From Lunularia cruciata (lineage: Eukaryota; Streptophyta; Marchantiopsida; Lunulariales; Lunulariaceae): a DNA stretch of 64,000 bases. This document shows, piece by piece, positions 10,701 through 23,922 of this stretch. The first letter of the stretch is position 1, and every line of letters starts with the position of its first letter. The position numbers and the translations under genes were made by a program. The notes below the pieces were generated by a model. The model did no database searches. It saw only the letters and a program-made list of their open reading frames with translations, and was not told the origin of the DNA. Where the stretch lies: contig OX419756.1 of the NCBI GenBank assembly GCA_948567375.1, positions 50,048,333-50,112,332 on the forward strand. Reading direction: 5' to 3'.

Positions 10701-12719
10701 TTGGCTTTGTGTGTAATATTTGGGAAGAAGATCTTTGGTCATGTACATAAATTTTAGGAACAATAAATTTGTGAGTCTTTAGGAACATAAGTGAGTACTA
10801 CTTTAAAGTATTGTACATATGAATGAAACTTAAGGGAAAATCTGACATACATGTTAGCAGCTTAATTAGGTTAAAGAAGATTAGAACAAAGACAAGATTA
10901 GAATCCTCCGTGTGTGATGTAGAATTAGATAGGAGATTACTAAGAAACCCCTTGAAGACTTTGGGATGAAGAATGAAATGTAAAAAAGGCTTTGGCCTAA
11001 TAATATACAACTTCAATTTTCAAGAAACTTTGTACACAACCAAAGTTCAACAATTTGCTTGTTAAGCAAATTGCAATCTTCACTATTTATTGTCATTTTA
11101 TCTTGAATGTTGGAGGAATTTCAATGCATGAATAAGATGAGGAACTTTGCAGCATGAACACAAGTGCGCAAGTAAAAAATTGTTGATTTGCACTTTGATC
11201 AAGATGTTTGATTCATAAGGGTTTTGAAGAAGTAGTGCAAAGAGAAACCTCTTTGGTTAAGAGTACTACCATTAACACAAAATCAAAAGGCAAACACATC
11301 CAACCAATAAGACTGCTTCTTTGGAGTCATGCCTTCTAGGAAGGGTAGTACATGACTTAGTAATTGCAATCTTTGGGCGGATGTGAATATCACCTTTAGG
11401 AATGTCCTTGGATTTATTAATTTTGAATGCAACACTACACTCTTTGGAGAGTGGTTCTTGCTCAAGAGGTTAAATAGAAAATAATAAACAAATTGTGCCA
11501 TGTGACACTTTCACTTCACTTTTAGTCATTTTCAACTTTATCCTCAAGGGAACTACATGTCATTATTTATGATACTACTATTTGGTTTTTTTGAGTGATC
11601 AAAAATAATGTTTCACTATCCATAGATTCTAGAAAACCCTTCAAAATTTCACGAGATAAGTGCTCATGTAGCTAAATGCGGTGCTTTTTTGCGTTGGTTT
11701 CTTGCAAGTGCCTCTGTGGATTTGTCTGAAATGTTTACGATCCTCAAGATAAGCCTAGATTTCACAATAATGATGAGATTATTCTAAACCAATCTTCATC
11801 CCTTGCTTTCAGTTTAAACTTGGCAGAAGACAACATGAAAGGTCCCAAAGGATACCATGTTCAAAAGATCTTGAAATTTACTAACACAAGAGGTGGAATG
11901 AAATTGCAAGGAGGACTGGGAACATTGGTATCTAGACTAATGGGACTTTGCTCATGAAGAGGTGTGCCTTTCATATTTGCTAGTACAAGGGAAATTGCAA
12001 AGCCAATGTACCTTAATTTTCTCTCACTCCCTAAAATGCCTGTGCATTGAGAAGTTACATCAACACAAGTCTTGGTGCCTAAAACCTGCCATTAGGATGG
12101 GATCAACAGTTATCACGATTTCTAAATTGACCATGATTCCAAATCAACAATGGTGAACATGATAACTAACAAAGCAACAACAAGACAAGGAGTTTGGCAT
12201 TAGCAAAGATGGAGAAGGGAGGATATTTAAAATTTGAAAAATCTTTCGGAGTTGGTGGGGTGTAAGGTTCAATCCAAATGAATCATAAGCAAGTTCTTCT
12301 CTTGCCAAGTAGCACTCACTTTAGAGTTATTTAATGACATTCACTATTAATTAACTTATGTTAGAGGTCTGCCATGATTTAGGCCTAAAGTTTGTCAATA
12401 CGTGAGAAAGCTAAAATGGCCTGTGCAGGGGTTGGATTTAATATTTTATAAAATATTAAATATTTTATAGGCTTAGGCTTTTCCTTTTCCTTGTATCTTT
12501 TTTTTAGGGTAGTGGGGAAACATTTACAAGTAAACCTACATTGCCCATAAGACCAGTAACAGTCATTATTGAAACACCCTAATGTTTTAAAATTATAAAG
12601 CAACTGATAACATCAAAGTGAAAGATAGATCAATGAACAGTGACCTGAAGGGATTGTTTTCTTTGCTTTTCTCTACTTCTACTGTCTGCATTATCAGCGA
12701 ATTAGGTACAAATATTTTA
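10701..12719. other. No recognisable feature
   Basis: AT-rich DNA with only short chance ORFs on both strands. I see no LTR, tRNA or conserved coding motif. Confidence 0.5.
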
Positions 12720-13330
12720 GAGTTTCCCAAATTATGTCATGTAATCCCCTCCGGCCAACCTGCGTCCCATTTTACTCCGACACCATTCATTTGATCAGAG
12801 TGTGGCCTGAATGAGTACTATAGGCCGTGGATATGAACCTGGGTAACCGGAGGTTAGTTGCTGCAAGACCTAGCAAACGAACCTTGCTGGTGTACCGAAC
12901 TGTACCTTAGGCAGGGTCACTACCAATATAAACCTCTTGTACTTGTAGACCTGTCAGACTGATACGAGTACCGGTTAAGCCGGTCGGTCATCCTTGTGGA
13001 CGGTCCGATTCATCTCATTTAAACTACAGTAGTTTAGTTAGCCAAGTTGTAGTTCGTAGCTCTGCACGAGTTAGTTCGTTAACCGGAACTTGATGACTCC
13101 TCGTGCACCTGTCAGTTTTACACAGTACTTGGACTTGCGCTTTTCAGTTTTGGCAGTCGAGAGTATATGAGTGCACGAACTGCAGAGTGTCAGTGGATTC
13201 GTACTCGACCTGGTTCGTAGACTCCGTTGCATCTGTAGCCCTAACTTGTGGTTGGTACTTGCTGCTGGACTTTGGGTTTGCCTAATTTCTGGTGAAATTA
13301 ATTGTAGGGCTGTTTCTAGACCTGTTCAAG
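12720..13330. other. CG-richer unique segment
   Basis: This stretch has frequent CG dinucleotides (CCGG, GCACGAG, ACCGGTTAAGCCGG) where the flanks have almost none. Two short overlapping plus-strand ORFs (13103-13285, 13171-13365) have no recognised similarity. It could be a younger insertion, an unmethylated regulatory region or a gene fragment. Confidence 0.45.
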
Positions 13331-14569
13331 TGTACATGCATCATAATACTAGGCCAACAAAATAGCTCATAGATAGGATAAAATAATAGCTCTTGATGCT
13401 CTTTCGACTCCTATCTGTGAAAAATAACTATATGCAAATAAGGGAACAAGCAATATTAGACACAATACTCATATTGATTAAGATACGTTTCACTTACAAA
13501 ATCAGGATAAGAAAGAAATAATAAGTAAAACAAATATAAATTACATGCAGTATCTTACTCTCTCCAGAAGAAATGAAACGAAAAAAGTAAAAAGAATTGC
13601 TGAGGTGATGAAAGGTTCGCAATATAAATAATCCACTTCTTTCTTATATTAGTGTATCGAATTCTCTTCTTAAGAAGCATTTAAACATTCTAATCTGATA
13701 TATAATTTAATTTCTTGATGTTTCTTATTCTGAGTCCATATTGATCATTGTTTTATGGAAAGAACTATGATTTTAATCCGCTGATTACGTAAAAATCTTG
13801 ATGAATAATTAATATAGATTAAAAATACATTATAATAATAGAGTCATATTAGCGTCACATTATAACATGTAAAATTGAAATAAATACATGATGAAATTCA
13901 CTTTGATATAATAAATTAAATTTCTAAATTTTATTGACGTAATTCTACATATATTTTTCAAAACATAAAATCATGAATTAATTTACTTTATAAAACTGTT
14001 TCACAAAATTCCTTGGAATGTAATGCCCATCATCATAGTACCATAAAACCTTTTTCCATTCCAGTCGGTAATCAGTCTATCCTTTTCTGTCTGATGATAG
14101 AAGTATTAGTCACTTGAAGTTCATAAATGTCAAAATGACCCGTAAGAAACTTCATGACAGACTCAAGAGTCAAAATATTTCTCGAGATATTTTGCAGACA
14201 ATTAGAAAGGCTATTGAAATGTAGACCTTGCATTAAAGAATGACAGGAAGCTGTTGCAGACGTGTCCCAGACCTACCGCTATTTCGATCCATGATTCTCT
14301 TGATCAATTAATTCTGAAAGTTGTGAAGAGAAAAGACTGACTTATGGCTACTCTGGTACGCTAAAAAGCTAAGGGATATCGACAGGTGCATTCCGCTCGA
14401 GAAGCTTCGAGAAGAAACACACAAGATAATCCATCAATCATGAAATATTGCTGAACACGAGGGGAATAGAAGGAATTATCCATGCGATTGCTTATCTCAA
14501 CCTAGGGACTTGGGATATTGATTATTCTATCTAGTTTCCTTTTCACTACTTGTTAATGTAATTACAACT
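13331..14569. other. No recognisable feature
   Basis: AT-rich DNA. No gene or repeat could be assigned. Confidence 0.5.
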
Positions 14570-15005
14570 AGTGAAAAGCGCGACATCGTAGAAAACATGA
14601 AGGATGGGAAGGCCCCCATCGAGCCTTACAAGCTCGATACAAAGCATGTAAGATGGAGCTAAACCCCAATAGAGTTCGTTGCAAGAAATCTGTTCCACTA
14701 CACCTAAAAAACGAGAGTTATGCAAGTCGTACGGGCTACAAACAATTATAGCATCTGAATAAAGATCACCTAGTGTACGGGGCTACAAACAATTACATCA
14801 TCCGAATAAAGATCATCTAGTGTGATTGCTCTCTTATGGATTACACCAACTACTGTTAAACCCCAATAGAGTTAGTTGCAAGAAATCTGCTCTACTGCTC
14901 CTAAGATACACGAGTTATGCAAGTCGTACGGGTTACAAACAATTACAACATCCGAAGAAAGATCCCTAGTGTGATTGCTCTCTTATGGATTACATGAACT
15001 ACTGT
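14570..15005. repeat. Repeat F copy 1 with tandem duplication
   Basis: The start (about 14570-14690) shares ACATGAAGGATGGGAAG and CCCCAATAGAGT with 32048-32170. It is followed by two tandem units beginning TAAACCCCAATAGAGTT at 14660 and 14857. The first unit contains a further internal duplication of about 55 bp built around GGCTACAAACAATTA. No coding function is seen. Confidence 0.65.
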
Positions 15006-18000
15006 CTTATGTAGAACAATGTACACATGCGGTCTATAATATGCTACAAAGTATGAAGGTGAGAATGGTACACAACAACCCAATATGAATCACAAATTAG
15101 TTAATGGAATGGAATCACATAAAAGGATGAACACGTACAACATCATTCAGAATATAAGATTAGATGTATTTCTCTAAAGTAAATTACATATTTGAGTGGA
15201 ATATCTTATTATAGTACATAGTATCTAGTTGCAAAATTTTAGTGGAGCATGTACCCCAAATAAGAAAATTATAATATTTATTGATAATAAAATTTTTAGT
15301 TGCATGGAGACATATACTCCATTGAACTTAGATAAAAGCAATATATAACAGTAAATAGAAATTTTTATTAGTTGATCATCTTTTTAATTGCTAGAGACTT
15401 TATATCATACACTTCTAGAAGCTAGATGAAATATTTTAATGAACTAATGTGGATAGTAAAGCAAAAACTTAATTTCTCTCTTGGAGATTCTACTATTAAA
15501 TTATATATGTATTTATTTTTATTTTAAAAAAATGGTTATATGCTCCCAAAGAATGACTAAGGTTTTCCATAACCAAGTTTCAATCTAATAAAATCCACAC
15601 TAAATCCTAATATGAATTAGAAATATGGTAAATCCACTTACTATATTATTCTTGTAACAAGTTCTTTTGCTAAGTTTAATAGTCTTCTCTACAAAGAACT
15701 AATGTAATGAGGTCAAAGTAATTACACTCTATGTATAGAGTGTTAAGGAAGTTTTTATTTTTCTTAATTATATCTTGAAATAATAATAGTTTCACCTAAT
15801 ATGAGTTATATGAGATACATTGTGCTTTACCTAGCTTCATTAATTCATAAATCTTCAACTAGACTAAATGAGGTTAGTTTAGAGGGAACTAACCTTAGCT
15901 ATACTACATATCACAAAAATCAAGGGAGCTATTGATCCAAATTTAAGAAAAAAGATTAAACAGGGAGAAAGGTAGTTTGCAGTTCTAGGCTAGAGGTTAT
16001 ATATCTAAACCTCTTAGCTATTAACACTAACTCAGACTTTCGTATAGTGATTAGATATATAATTTTTTTTTAAAATTTAATTCTAAAATTAACTAGTTCA
16101 AACCTGAATATCCTTATAGTATTATATCATTTCTACATATTGTTCCACATTTGTTATTTTTATTCATTTATTTTTATAAGCCATTGTAAGCTTCTATCTA
16201 ATTTTCACTTTTCAATCTTTACTATTCTACTTTACATTTCATTTGGGTTAATATTATTTTGTCATAGTATTTTAAAAAATAAAATAAAATACATTTTTTA
16301 AATAAAGCTTTTTTTCCTATCTCTTTATACATCCTTTGTGAGCACGATGAATCTTGAAGTAGTATTTCTTTACTTTCTTTTACTTTCTCTTCTTTATCAC
16401 AAAACAATAGAGTTTAGCTCAAAGGGTGTTTATTCAAGAGATATAGTTTAAGAATTTTTATTTTTTTCTATATTATTTTCTTCTAAATAGGGGAGTATTT
16501 CACATATTGTTGAGTACCTCAAAGATCAAGCTTTGATCCTTTTAGAAGAATAAGTATTTGCACTTGAGAAGTTTGAACTCTAAGAAGTATTTGACGTAAA
16601 GGAACTTTATATAGAGGATTTCAACCCAAGATAAAAATTTGACCTTGAGAATTTAATCATCAAGTTTTAAATTCAAAGTGGAATCAAAATCACATAGTCA
16701 AGCATAAAGCATATATCCTTGTTGCCATTTTAAGAAGGATAAATTTTCAGTACAAAGCTTTTAAGTGGTTAGATTCTCTTGGACAAGAGCAAGTTGCTTC
16801 AATTTTCTTGATCTTTCCCATCAATAAATAAGTATTATGATCAGTAATTACTTCTAAATCTTGAATATAAGAGAAATTATCTACTTAGAACAAAAGGTTA
16901 TTTGATTTAATTCATCGCATTAACACCCTTCTATTTATTTATTCATCTCCTTGTAATAATGACGAAGGAGGTCAAAATATGCAAAGGTGGGTCAAGAAGG
17001 AGAAGAACTCATCAAAAAATAGTCTATCATAGGTATTTAGGACAAGGTAAGTTGTAGAGAGTATACATACTGCTACTCAAGATCTCAAACAAGATTTTGT
17101 AATTAAGTGTGAGTGCAAAGGAAGAGAGAGTGAGAGTGGATTGTCTGAGTGTGAGACTAAGAAGACTATAGTTAGAAAAAGAATAGCATATAGACTTTGA
17201 GGTCTTAATGCTATGCAAAACATGCTCAAGTAGAGAGTATCATACTTTGAGGTGGTTATGTTAATTGGCTATACTACTTAATAGAATGATAATTTGTACA
17301 ATATTGTTGAGGTAGAAATCACTAATCAAAATATGGTAATTTACTTAATATGATCAAGTGATAAACGTTTGATCACATAGCAAAAATTACCATAATAAGT
17401 AGGAAATTATGGATCTAGGCAAGAAGTTAATAATGGAGTGTGAGAGCTTGGTCTAGCCCCATCATCTTATCCTTTTGGACCTTCAATTTAATGTTGACTT
17501 GAGGTTGATTGGATGAAAACTTCATTCATATTGAGATGTTGACCTAATCAAGCTTTAAGTTCAACTTCCCATCTTTTGGTGTGAGGAATTTTCTAAAATT
17601 TTCTTTCCTTTTTTAATTTTATTTTATTATGAAGAAAGATGTTTTGTATGTGTTTGGAACATATTTCTTTGTTTTGAACTCCTTTGGGAGAAAGCCATTA
17701 GATGATCTGAAGGACGTCTTTGTCTTATATCAATTTTAATTCAAAAGGAAGGGCTAGTTAACCATTCATGTGTAAAAGAAAATACTCCAAAAGAGTTCTA
17801 GTCTCAAGAATTGATAGAAGGTCAACAGTCTGCCAAAGGACTTTTGAGTTTTGAGTAAAAGTGACTAAAGACTGTTGGTACCTACAATGGGCAATGCAAA
17901 CAATATGAAATTACAACATAAAATCAACTAATTTATGCAAAAGATGGATCCCAAGACTATAAATTGGAAGGCAATCCCATGAAAAAGACATTTTACATAA

Positions 18001-18269
18001 AAAATTCAATCTCAAAGTTCAAAAACTTCTTCACAAGCATTTGAGATATTGCAAGTTAGGCAAAAAGGAAGATTGCAATCCCATTACTCTAAATGGTTAG
18101 AAAAATCTTCACATATGAGAGCAATTAGATAGTAAGGATGGTCTTTGTTGCCATATTGAAAGGGAGAGGGAAGGAAAAGGAGCTAAATCTTGGCACCTCA
18201 AAAATTGATAAATCTTGGCACCTCACAAATAAGTGGGATTTAATTGCAAAGAAGAGCTTTCTACATAGG
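15006..18269. other. Long AT-rich stretch without gene
   Basis: More than 3 kb of AT-rich sequence. Short ORFs on both strands (for example 16222-16407 and 17027-17218, minus) have low-complexity composition and are probably chance. No LTR termini were found. Confidence 0.5.
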
Positions 18270-20230
18270 CTTCATTTCAATTTCTGCTCTAAGATTGGAC
18301 TTACAAGCTGATGCATGTGGTTCAAGAAATACACAGTAGTAAAAACCAATAGTTGGAAATATTTCAAGGAAATCCACATTGGTGGATCAAAGTGCACTAG
18401 ATGCATCTTCTTAGCAAAGACATTGTTAAAGTAAGTGGTTGGTGATTGAGACAACAAGGAAGAGAAATTGGACTCCCAATATGCTGAGATGAAGAAGGTG
18501 GAGAACCAATTGATGCAGTAGTTCAGGACCCATAAAAACATAAAGAATGGATGGACAATAGAGTATTGTGATCTGGCAAAGGGGGAGATTGTGTTGGCAC
18601 TCATGAAACTTTTTTCCTTGAGAATGTGACATACCTTTCTACAAAGCAGACATTCTTCTTTCAGAATGTGTTTGCAAGCAAAGTTGTGAACTATGCATAC
18701 ATTGTCGATAGCCATACATAGAGGATGTTCTACTACTTTAAGAATAAAGATCCTCATTATCTTGTGTCACTTGCAATCCATTTTTATGCAAGTATGAGAC
18801 TCTTACTGGATAGTGAACAAAAGATCTTTGAGGAGAATTGCATTTTTTTATACTTACTTTGTATCACATATGGGAGGAGTAGAGGCCTTGAGGATCATTC
18901 AAGAACAAGATGTTATGTTAAAAGAGAGGAAACAAGCCAAAGAGCATGCAATAGTGATACAAATGACAAGGAAGAGAAATGTATAGTCTTTGGAGAGGAT
19001 TATGCCAACTTGCCTTTAGAAGAGGCAATTAATATCCATGAACAAAGTGCCAAAGGATAAGGATAAAGTAGAAGAGAATCTTCTTGTTGGCTTTGGGGTT
19101 GGAGTATGAGATAGAGGTAATTCTTGCATAAATGTTGTGAAGAGAAGGAGAGCAAGCTTCCAAAGACTTTGGAACTGATTCTTTGTTCAAAGGACTAGGA
19201 TTTGAGGTGGATATGCAAGAAAGTTTTGCCTATTAGGCAAGCAAGCCTTTGTCAAATCTTGTATTGGAGAGGCTTAGAGAAGTGGAGGTTCTTTTTTATG
19301 TGAATATCCTTTGGATGACTAACTTTGGATACTTTAGTTATTGGAGTGTTTAATGTAACAATTGTACCAAAATTAACCTTCTTGGAGGAAATTTACCAAT
19401 GGTATATGAAGACATGGTCATAAATTTAGAAACTAGCATATATCATGAGATGAATGCATTCTACTCCATGGTCATAACTTTGGAATCTAGCATATCTCAC
19501 AAGATGGATGCATGATGCATGATGCATTATGCACCAATAGAGACAAAGTTCTATTGATCAAGAAAGAGCTTATAGAATTAAGGAATTTGGTACAAGAAGT
19601 GAAATCAATGGAGGATGGATGAGGAAGAGAACGTTTGAGTTGAAGAATGAGAACAAAGACATAGTAGGAGTGGTAGAGTCTCAAATTCATTTGCTGAAGG
19701 ACATGCAAGCGGAAATTAATGGTTGAAGAGTGTGGAGGCTCAATGTACAATAGACCTTTTGGCGATGGAGTGGAAGATGGAATCAAGTTTGAAGAAAGAG
19801 GGTTGCAAGGCAAGAAAGAGGGTTGCAAGGCAATGAAGAATATCATGACTAAAGCCAAAGTAGAGTCTAAGATGTCAAGAGAGTGAAGGATGTAGAGATT
19901 GCAAAACTAAAGGTTGAATTACGAAGAGTCACTTTGTACATTCACAACTTGGAAGAAAGATTAGCAAGGTCACATTCAATACTTCTAGGGTCTTTTGACC
20001 TACAATAGAAAGGGTATTAGTGGTTACAAAGGAGGACCTCTCTTTGGATGAAACTTCTCCTTTATCAAAGGAGATGGCTAGGATAATGTGCAGTAGACTA
20101 AAAGCTATATAAGATGAATATGTTGAATACACACTTTTTGTATCTGAGCTTAAAGATCTTGGTAAGATTACAAGTAAGTTAGTAGAAATGAAAAAGAAGA
20201 AGAAGAAATAAGAAGTAACAATAGTATATT
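18270..20230 (+). other. Coiled-coil-like ORF remnants with PPT-like site
   Basis: The plus strand reads as a broken, charged protein. The longest piece is 18725-19060 (111 codons) with KREETSQRACN and EEAINIHEQSAKG; further Lys/Glu-rich pieces run to 20210. At about 18577-18590 the run AAAGGGGGAGATTGTGTTGG resembles a retrotransposon polypurine tract followed by an LTR start, but no partner LTR was found. Probably an unidentified decayed transposable element. Confidence 0.35.
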
Positions 20231-21203
20231 CATTGATAGAGTTTAGTGTGATACAAACTAGAGAGAATTTGAAGTTAGAATTATCTAAAATTTAAAGTAA
20301 GCTATATAGGATAGTTGATAGTATTAAGGAGGAAGTACCTTTATAGTTAGAACTACTTTGTATTTTAGGTCCTTTGGAAATAAGTAAATTCATATCTTTT
20401 TGATCTAGTCAAATTTTCCTTTGGCATAGTTATCTTTATTTTGGTAGTTTGAATAGTTAGTTCTTAGTCAATTCTAGCTTGTAACTACCATGTGTACTCA
20501 ACTATTTAAGCTATGCATTCAAAGTGTATGTGTTTAATCAAAGTATGGAATAAAGTGTATGTATTCAATCAGAGTACAAAATAAAGCAAAAGAGTTCAAG
20601 CTCTTTGTCTCTCTCTTAATTTCCTTGCAAAGTGTTTGAATCCGTGCTATGTTCAAGTATTGATGAATCTTTGCAATAAGAATAATTAAGTGCCTTGTAT
20701 GTTTGATCCTTGGTGCTTGTTGCAGTAGCCTAGAAGCACTACTTTGATGGGACTTTCAAGTGCCATAGTATTGAAGTAAATGAAGAAAGAACATGTAAAG
20801 AGAACACCTTCAAGGTGAAGGCAAATCCTATAAAAAAGACATGTACTTTTGGGAAGGGTAGAACATATGCCTTCAAAAGGAAGTTTTTGACTATGGCTTT
20901 CAAAAGAAATTGATCCCTTTACACTAAAATATCACTTTAAGGATAAGAATTATGTTATTCAATGTGATAGTGAGGTCTTTTTTATATATTTTTGTGATAT
21001 CTTGGAAACATTACTCTCTTTAATGATTGGTTCCTACCTATAACAACAAAGTGTCATTCATATACATAATAACTCAATATGAACTGGTCCATCCCACAAG
21101 GATACAAGTTGGATATGACTAAAAATGAGATAAAAGTGTCATTATGACAACTATCTACTATTTTGTATTTAACCTCTTGGATGGAGTCAGTCCCAAAAGA
21201 GGG
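20231..21203. other. No recognisable gene
   Basis: AT-rich DNA that precedes element B1. Near 20510-20600 there are two copies of the phrase AAAGTGTATGTGTTTAATCA/AAAGTGTATGTATTCAATCA. This could be part of an unrecognised LTR; the evidence is weak. Confidence 0.4.
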
Positions 21204-21208
21204 TAGTG

Positions 21209-21557
21209 TGTATAATATGGAGTTAAGTAAAAAATTTAGTAGGGCTAATGAAGTAACAAATAAGACAATTAGCCTAGAATATTCCAGAAGTATCTAGCAA
21301 GCTTCTTGGGAAGCTTCTTGGCTAGCTTAGCTTGCACCCAAGTAGGTAACTTTTAGAAGCTTCAAACTAGCTTAGCTTGCACGCCAAGTAAGCAACTTCT
21401 AGAAGGAAGCTTCATGAGAAGCTTCTCAAGAGCCGTGTAGGTCCCTATAAATACAAGAGCCAAAACTCATGCTAGGTATTCAGAGTTTACCCACAATCAA
21501 GTTTGCCAATTTGATCTTCCATTCTCCTATTTCTCTCCTTGGTCTTGGACTTTTACA
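21209..21557 (+). repeat. B1 5' LTR
   Basis: A 349-bp family B LTR, from TGTATAATATGG (an eroded TGTAACAATATGG) to CTTTTACA. It has heat-shock-element-like arrays in U3 and TATAAATA at 21446-21453. It is slightly shorter than the 365-bp 3' LTR because the repeated AAGCTT-containing units differ in number. Confidence 0.9.
21277..21453 (+). promoter_or_regulatory. B1 LTR promoter with HSE array
   Basis: At 21277-21289 GAAtaTTCcaGAA is a perfect three-unit heat shock element (alternating GAA and TTC spaced by two bases). Further GAAgcTTC dimers follow to 21430. TATAAATA lies at 21446-21453, about 100 bp before the LTR end. HSE arrays recruit heat shock factors; the role here is inferred from sequence only. 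Confidence 0.6.
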
Positions 21558-21558
21558 T

Positions 21559-21570
21559 TGGCATTAGAGC
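21559..21570 (+). other. B1 primer-binding site
   Basis: TGGCATTAGAGC, one base inside the 5' LTR, differs at two positions from the initiator-methionine-tRNA site TGGTATCAGAGC. B3 has TGGTATCAAAGC in the same place. Confidence 0.8.
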
Positions 21571-21579
21571 AAGAATAGG

Positions 21580-22471
21580 ATGGATAGAATTTATGGACCA
21601 CCAAATCTACTTCCGCCAAACCATTGGGATTTTTGTATCTAGGTATTACCCAAACATCATTTCACAACATTCATCACCTTGCACTTTGTGCAAGATTTTT
21701 TGCATATGATTACCTTGTCTAAGGAACCCTTGATACTCCGGGTTGTAACTTATGGAGAATGGTGGATGTGTTGCATCTATGGGTTAATAAATTAGATAAA
21801 TTGGGAGTAGTGGGATAGAGTAGTAGCCATGGTGGCAATACTAGACATTATCATTGCTATGCAATAACAAATCGAGCACCTTACTTCATTGTTGGATGAA
21901 CGAGACCACAATGACAACAACACATAAAGAGAGCACTAGTTTTTACAAAAGATCAAATCCAATTTCCAAAACCCAAGATGTTTGAAGGCAAGAATCTTTC
22001 AAGCACAATGGAGAATTTTTTGTTTGATTGAAAATGATATTTTGAAGCTACTAATCTTCAAGATGAACAAAAATAGATTCTTGTGGCTTCTAGCCAATTG
22101 GATGGTGTGGCACAACTTTGGTGGCAATTACGAGTAAAGCAAGCTGAACAATAGATTGTTGCACCAGTCTTGACATTGGCAGAATTCAAGGATGCAATAC
22201 TTGGTTGATTTCAAACTATAAATGTCACCCAAGCTGCACAAGATAAATTAGTGGAATTGAAGCAAATTGGCTATGTAAGGAGCTATATCACTTAATTTCA
22301 TAACATAATCATGCAAGTTCCAAATATACAAGAAAGTGAAGTTTTGGATCAATTTTTGAGGGGATTGAAGGCATAAACAAAATTGGAGGTGACTATGCGA
22401 GAATCACAAACCGTGGAAGAAGCCATGCAATTGGCTAAGCGCTTTGATTCCTTAGTTGCGACAACTTGGTC
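21580..22471 (+). pseudogene. B1 gag, N-terminal part
   Basis: The start is the ATG at 21580, ten bases after the primer site and shared with B3 (46129). The reading PKPKMFEGKNLSSTMENF near 21970, followed by LVASSQLDGVAQLWWQLR, matches the capsid region of plant Gypsy gag (the FxG and W-rich core). Several in-frame stops occur. The gene is interrupted at 22471 by a family C LTR and resumes at 23166. Confidence 0.8.
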
Positions 22472-23165
22472 TGTGAGCCGGCCTATCTCTCACTCAGGAT
22501 GAACCTCTGATGACTATTATGGTAGCGCACCAGTGACTAAGAAGGCAAGGAATCCCAACTCCATCATACTCCTCCAAGGTTAACACTCCAAGACTCAAGA
22601 CATTGCTCACTACAGAACTCAATGAGAGAGAGATAGTTGCAAATGAACGGATGATGAGTACCTCCTCACCCCTTGTTTATATAGTTGTGAAATAGTTATG
22701 TACCAAAGTTACTAATTATTGGAGTAACTCAAGTTACTAGGCTAAAAGTCAAGTAAAGTCAAAAAGTAGAAAGGAATATCCATTCACATGGGCATATTCC
22801 CCTAAGCATGTGATCTTATCTTGACCCAACCACTAAGTCAAGGATTCCTTCACATGGGCTAACTTTGGACTATAGAAGAATTCAAAACAAAAAGGCTTGT
22901 GGGCCCAAGAGTTCTCAACTCTTTCTTCAAAGCCAAAAACCTAGGATAATACCAAGTCAACACACTAGAATCCAAAATAGTGGTGCACATCTTTTCCACT
23001 TCCTCTGAAGTAAGGTCCTCTCTGTCTTAGCTATGACTAACTTTAGCGAATCATGACTAATGTAGAACCATCCTTTATCTCTATATAAATAATATCTCTC
23101 AATCAGTACTTGTAATACCAAGCTAAATATCACAATACCACACACATGCACAAATGGGTATTACA
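22472..23165 (-). repeat. Solo LTR, family C (C2)
   Basis: About 694 bp in minus orientation: it starts TGTGAGCCGGCC and ends GGGTATTACA on the plus strand, so the LTR runs TGTAATACCC to GGCTCACA. It is nearly collinear with the copy at 49233-49920. Host bases GGTC lie on both sides (22468-22471 and 23166-23169). No internal region or primer site is present, so it is a solo LTR inside B1 gag. Confidence 0.88.
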
Positions 23166-23470
23166 GGTCTTGATCTTGACCTACACAAAGCCTACCAATA
23201 CATTGTGCATAGGTGGAGGAACCGGCACCAATGGAGATTGATGCTATCCAACATAGACTACTTGGTACAATGGATAGAGAAATATTGTGACAAAATGGTG
23301 ATTTTTTTAATTGTCGCCAAGTTGGACATTGCATTACGGAATGTCTACTTAGGAATGTGCAACCTCAACAAGTTGCACAAGTGGAGTTTGTGTAGTGGAA
23401 TGATCAGGGAAACAAGGAATCCCAGTAGGAGATTTCAATAGTTCAATAGAACCTTGATTAGTTCCAATAG
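23166..23470 (+). pseudogene. B1 gag, nucleocapsid part
   Basis: Continuation of gag after the nested LTR. At 23296-23341 the reading FFNCRQVGHCITEC is a zinc knuckle of the CX2CX4HX4C type that has lost its first Cys. This motif binds the element RNA in the particle. Confidence 0.7.
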
Positions 23471-23499
23471 GATTGAAGGCTTGACCTATGCAAGTTTGC

Positions 23500-23853
23500 T
23501 TCACTTGTAAGGTACAATATCTAATCGAGGTTGTAGGATTTTAATTGATTCTAGAAGTTCCAAAAATTGTATGTTTATGCAAGTAGCAAAGGAATTGTGT
23601 ATTGTTATCAAGCCAGTAATTGGAAGTAGAGTGATGAGTGATGATGGTGGATGGTAGAAAGGGTTTTGCATTCAATACCTCGCATCCTATTACCTTCAAG
23701 ATTGAGAAGGAGTATTTGGAGTATCTGAGGTTTGTAGTGACACCTCTACACTACGATGACATTCTAGGACTACCTTGGCTTGAATTTCATAAGGTTCAAT
23801 TTGATTGGACCCAACAAAAAATTCAAGTACAACACCAAGGTAGGAATTTTTGA
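23500..23853 (+). pseudogene. B1 protease
   Basis: GCRILIDSRSSKNCMF shows the retropepsin active-site strand, with the catalytic D-S/T-G changed to D-S-R. Downstream, open at 23638-23853, are FKIEKEYLEYLRFVVTPL and DDILGLPWLEFH; the latter is the conserved ILGxPWL strand of plant Gypsy proteases. Inactive because of the lost Gly and internal stops. Confidence 0.82.
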
Positions 23854-23884
23854 TTAGATTGTCTGGCACTTTTGAGTAAGACAC

Positions 23885-23919
23885 CTTGATAAAATTCCCA
23901 AAATGGGAATTTTATCAAG
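23885..23919. repeat. Perfect 16-bp-arm palindrome
   Basis: Two 16-bp arms (23885-23900 and 23904-23919) are exact reverse complements around an AAA loop. It lies just before the 60-bp tandem repeats between protease and RT. Confidence 0.9.
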
Positions 23920-23922
23920 AAG

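Noticed and set aside
18577-18595. Copia-type polypurine tract and LTR start
   Set aside because: The purine run is suggestive, but no paired LTR, primer site or Copia RNase H/RT was found; recorded only as a remnant.
18272-18757. 161-codon minus-strand ORF rich in Phe, Leu and Ser
   Set aside because: Antisense to a charged plus-strand reading; hydrophobic composition is typical of the reverse of Lys/Glu-rich sequence.
19487-19858. 123-codon minus-strand ORF
   Set aside because: Antisense of a charged coiled-coil-like stretch, with no recognisable motif.
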